From positions 1-6,513 of the forward strand of contig JAGHYO010000133.1 of the NCBI GenBank assembly GCA_017743605.1: 6,513 bases of DNA, in the 5' to 3' direction. The notes below the pieces were generated by a model. It was not told the origin of the DNA. It made no database searches and saw only the letters and a program-made list of their open reading frames with translations. The stretch is from Thermoflexus sp. Its GTDB lineage: Bacteria; Chloroflexota; Anaerolineae; Thermoflexales; Thermoflexaceae. A program made the translations under genes and the position numbers. Shown piece after piece: positions 6,410 to 6,513 of this stretch (positions within the stretch are counted from its first letter, which is position 1; every line of letters begins with the position of its first letter).

Positions 6410-6437
6410 GGGCGGGACCGTCTAAGAGGTCCCGCCC
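6410..6437. terminator. Hairpin between lysU and tRNA-Ser, probably bidirectional
   Basis: A perfect 10-bp inverted repeat has arms GGGCGGGACC (6410-6419) and GGTCCCGCCC (6428-6437) around an 8-nt loop. It begins 9 nt after the lysU stop and 12 nt beyond the tRNA 3' end on the other strand. On the - strand it is followed by a modest T-containing stretch (GCTTCGTTTC). On the + strand there is no T-run. It probably ends the tRNA transcript and may also stop lysU transcription. Confidence 0.6.
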
Positions 6438-6448
6438 GGTCCGACAGG

Positions 6449-6513
6449 CGGAGGGGGAGGGATTCGAACCCTCGAGGGGGGCTTTTCGCACCCCCCACCG
6501 CTTAGCAGGCGGT
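6449..6513 (-). tRNA. tRNA-Ser (anticodon GCU), 5' part beyond the window
   Basis: Read on the - strand, the visible part begins in the anticodon arm. Stem ACCGC/GCGGT encloses the loop CTGCTAA, whose anticodon GCT (complement of 6504-6506) reads AGC and AGU serine codons. A long class II variable arm follows, with six G (6491-6496) facing a C-run near 6476-6481. The T arm GAGGG-TTCGAAT-CCCTC is at 6457-6473. The acceptor 3' strand CCCCTCC (6450-6456) and discriminator G (6449) end the gene. CCA is not encoded (CCT follows), so it must be added after transcription. The D arm and acceptor 5' strand lie outside the window. Confidence 0.93.

Overview
The window is very GC-rich, densely packed bacterial DNA. 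It carries most of the late half and the early carbon-chain half of a LysW-type alpha-aminoadipate (AAA) lysine pathway. On the + strand, in order: a LysJ-type aminotransferase (125-1324), a LysK-type M20 deacylase (1321-2409), homocitrate synthase (2441-3616), the homoaconitase large subunit LysT (3613-4941) and, after an interruption, the small subunit LysU (5871-6401). The interruption is a DUF4058 gene on the - strand (4926-5741). A partial tRNA-Ser(GCU) on the - strand runs off the right edge (6449-6513).

Organism: AAA lysine synthesis through the carrier protein LysW is known from Deinococcus-Thermus and many archaea and is scattered in other bacteria. The good Shine-Dalgarno sequences, bacterial type II tRNA-Ser, strong GC bias, compact ATGA overlaps and a DUF4058 gene (a family I associate with Chloroflexota, Cyanobacteria and Planctomycetes) suggest a GC-rich, possibly thermophilic bacterium. 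A Chloroflexota (Thermoflexus- or Anaerolineae-like) host is my best guess. This is inference from style and gene content, not an alignment.

How the genes work together: homocitrate synthase condenses 2-oxoglutarate with acetyl-CoA. LysTU isomerises homocitrate to homoisocitrate via homoaconitate. Later, after LysW-bound aminoadipate has been phosphorylated and reduced, LysJ transaminates the LysW-bound semialdehyde and LysK releases lysine from LysW. Genes for homoisocitrate dehydrogenase, the aminoadipate aminotransferase LysN, and LysW/X/Y/Z are not in the window and may lie upstream. lysJ-lysK and hcs-lysT are joined by 4-nt ATGA overlaps and lysK-hcs by a 31-nt gap, so lysJ-lysK-hcs-lysT looks like one transcription unit.

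Most noteworthy: the two homoaconitase subunit genes, normally adjacent, are separated by about 930 bp. That space is filled by the antisense DUF4058 gene, which has its own good sigma70-like promoter and overlaps lysT tail-to-tail by 16 bp. Other points are two near-identical hairpins at the left edge that could pair in alternative ways, an unusual substrate-loop sequence in LysU, and a PD-(D/E)XK-like residue pattern in the DUF4058 protein. I saw no CRISPR array, transposase, phage gene or obviously novel multi-gene system.
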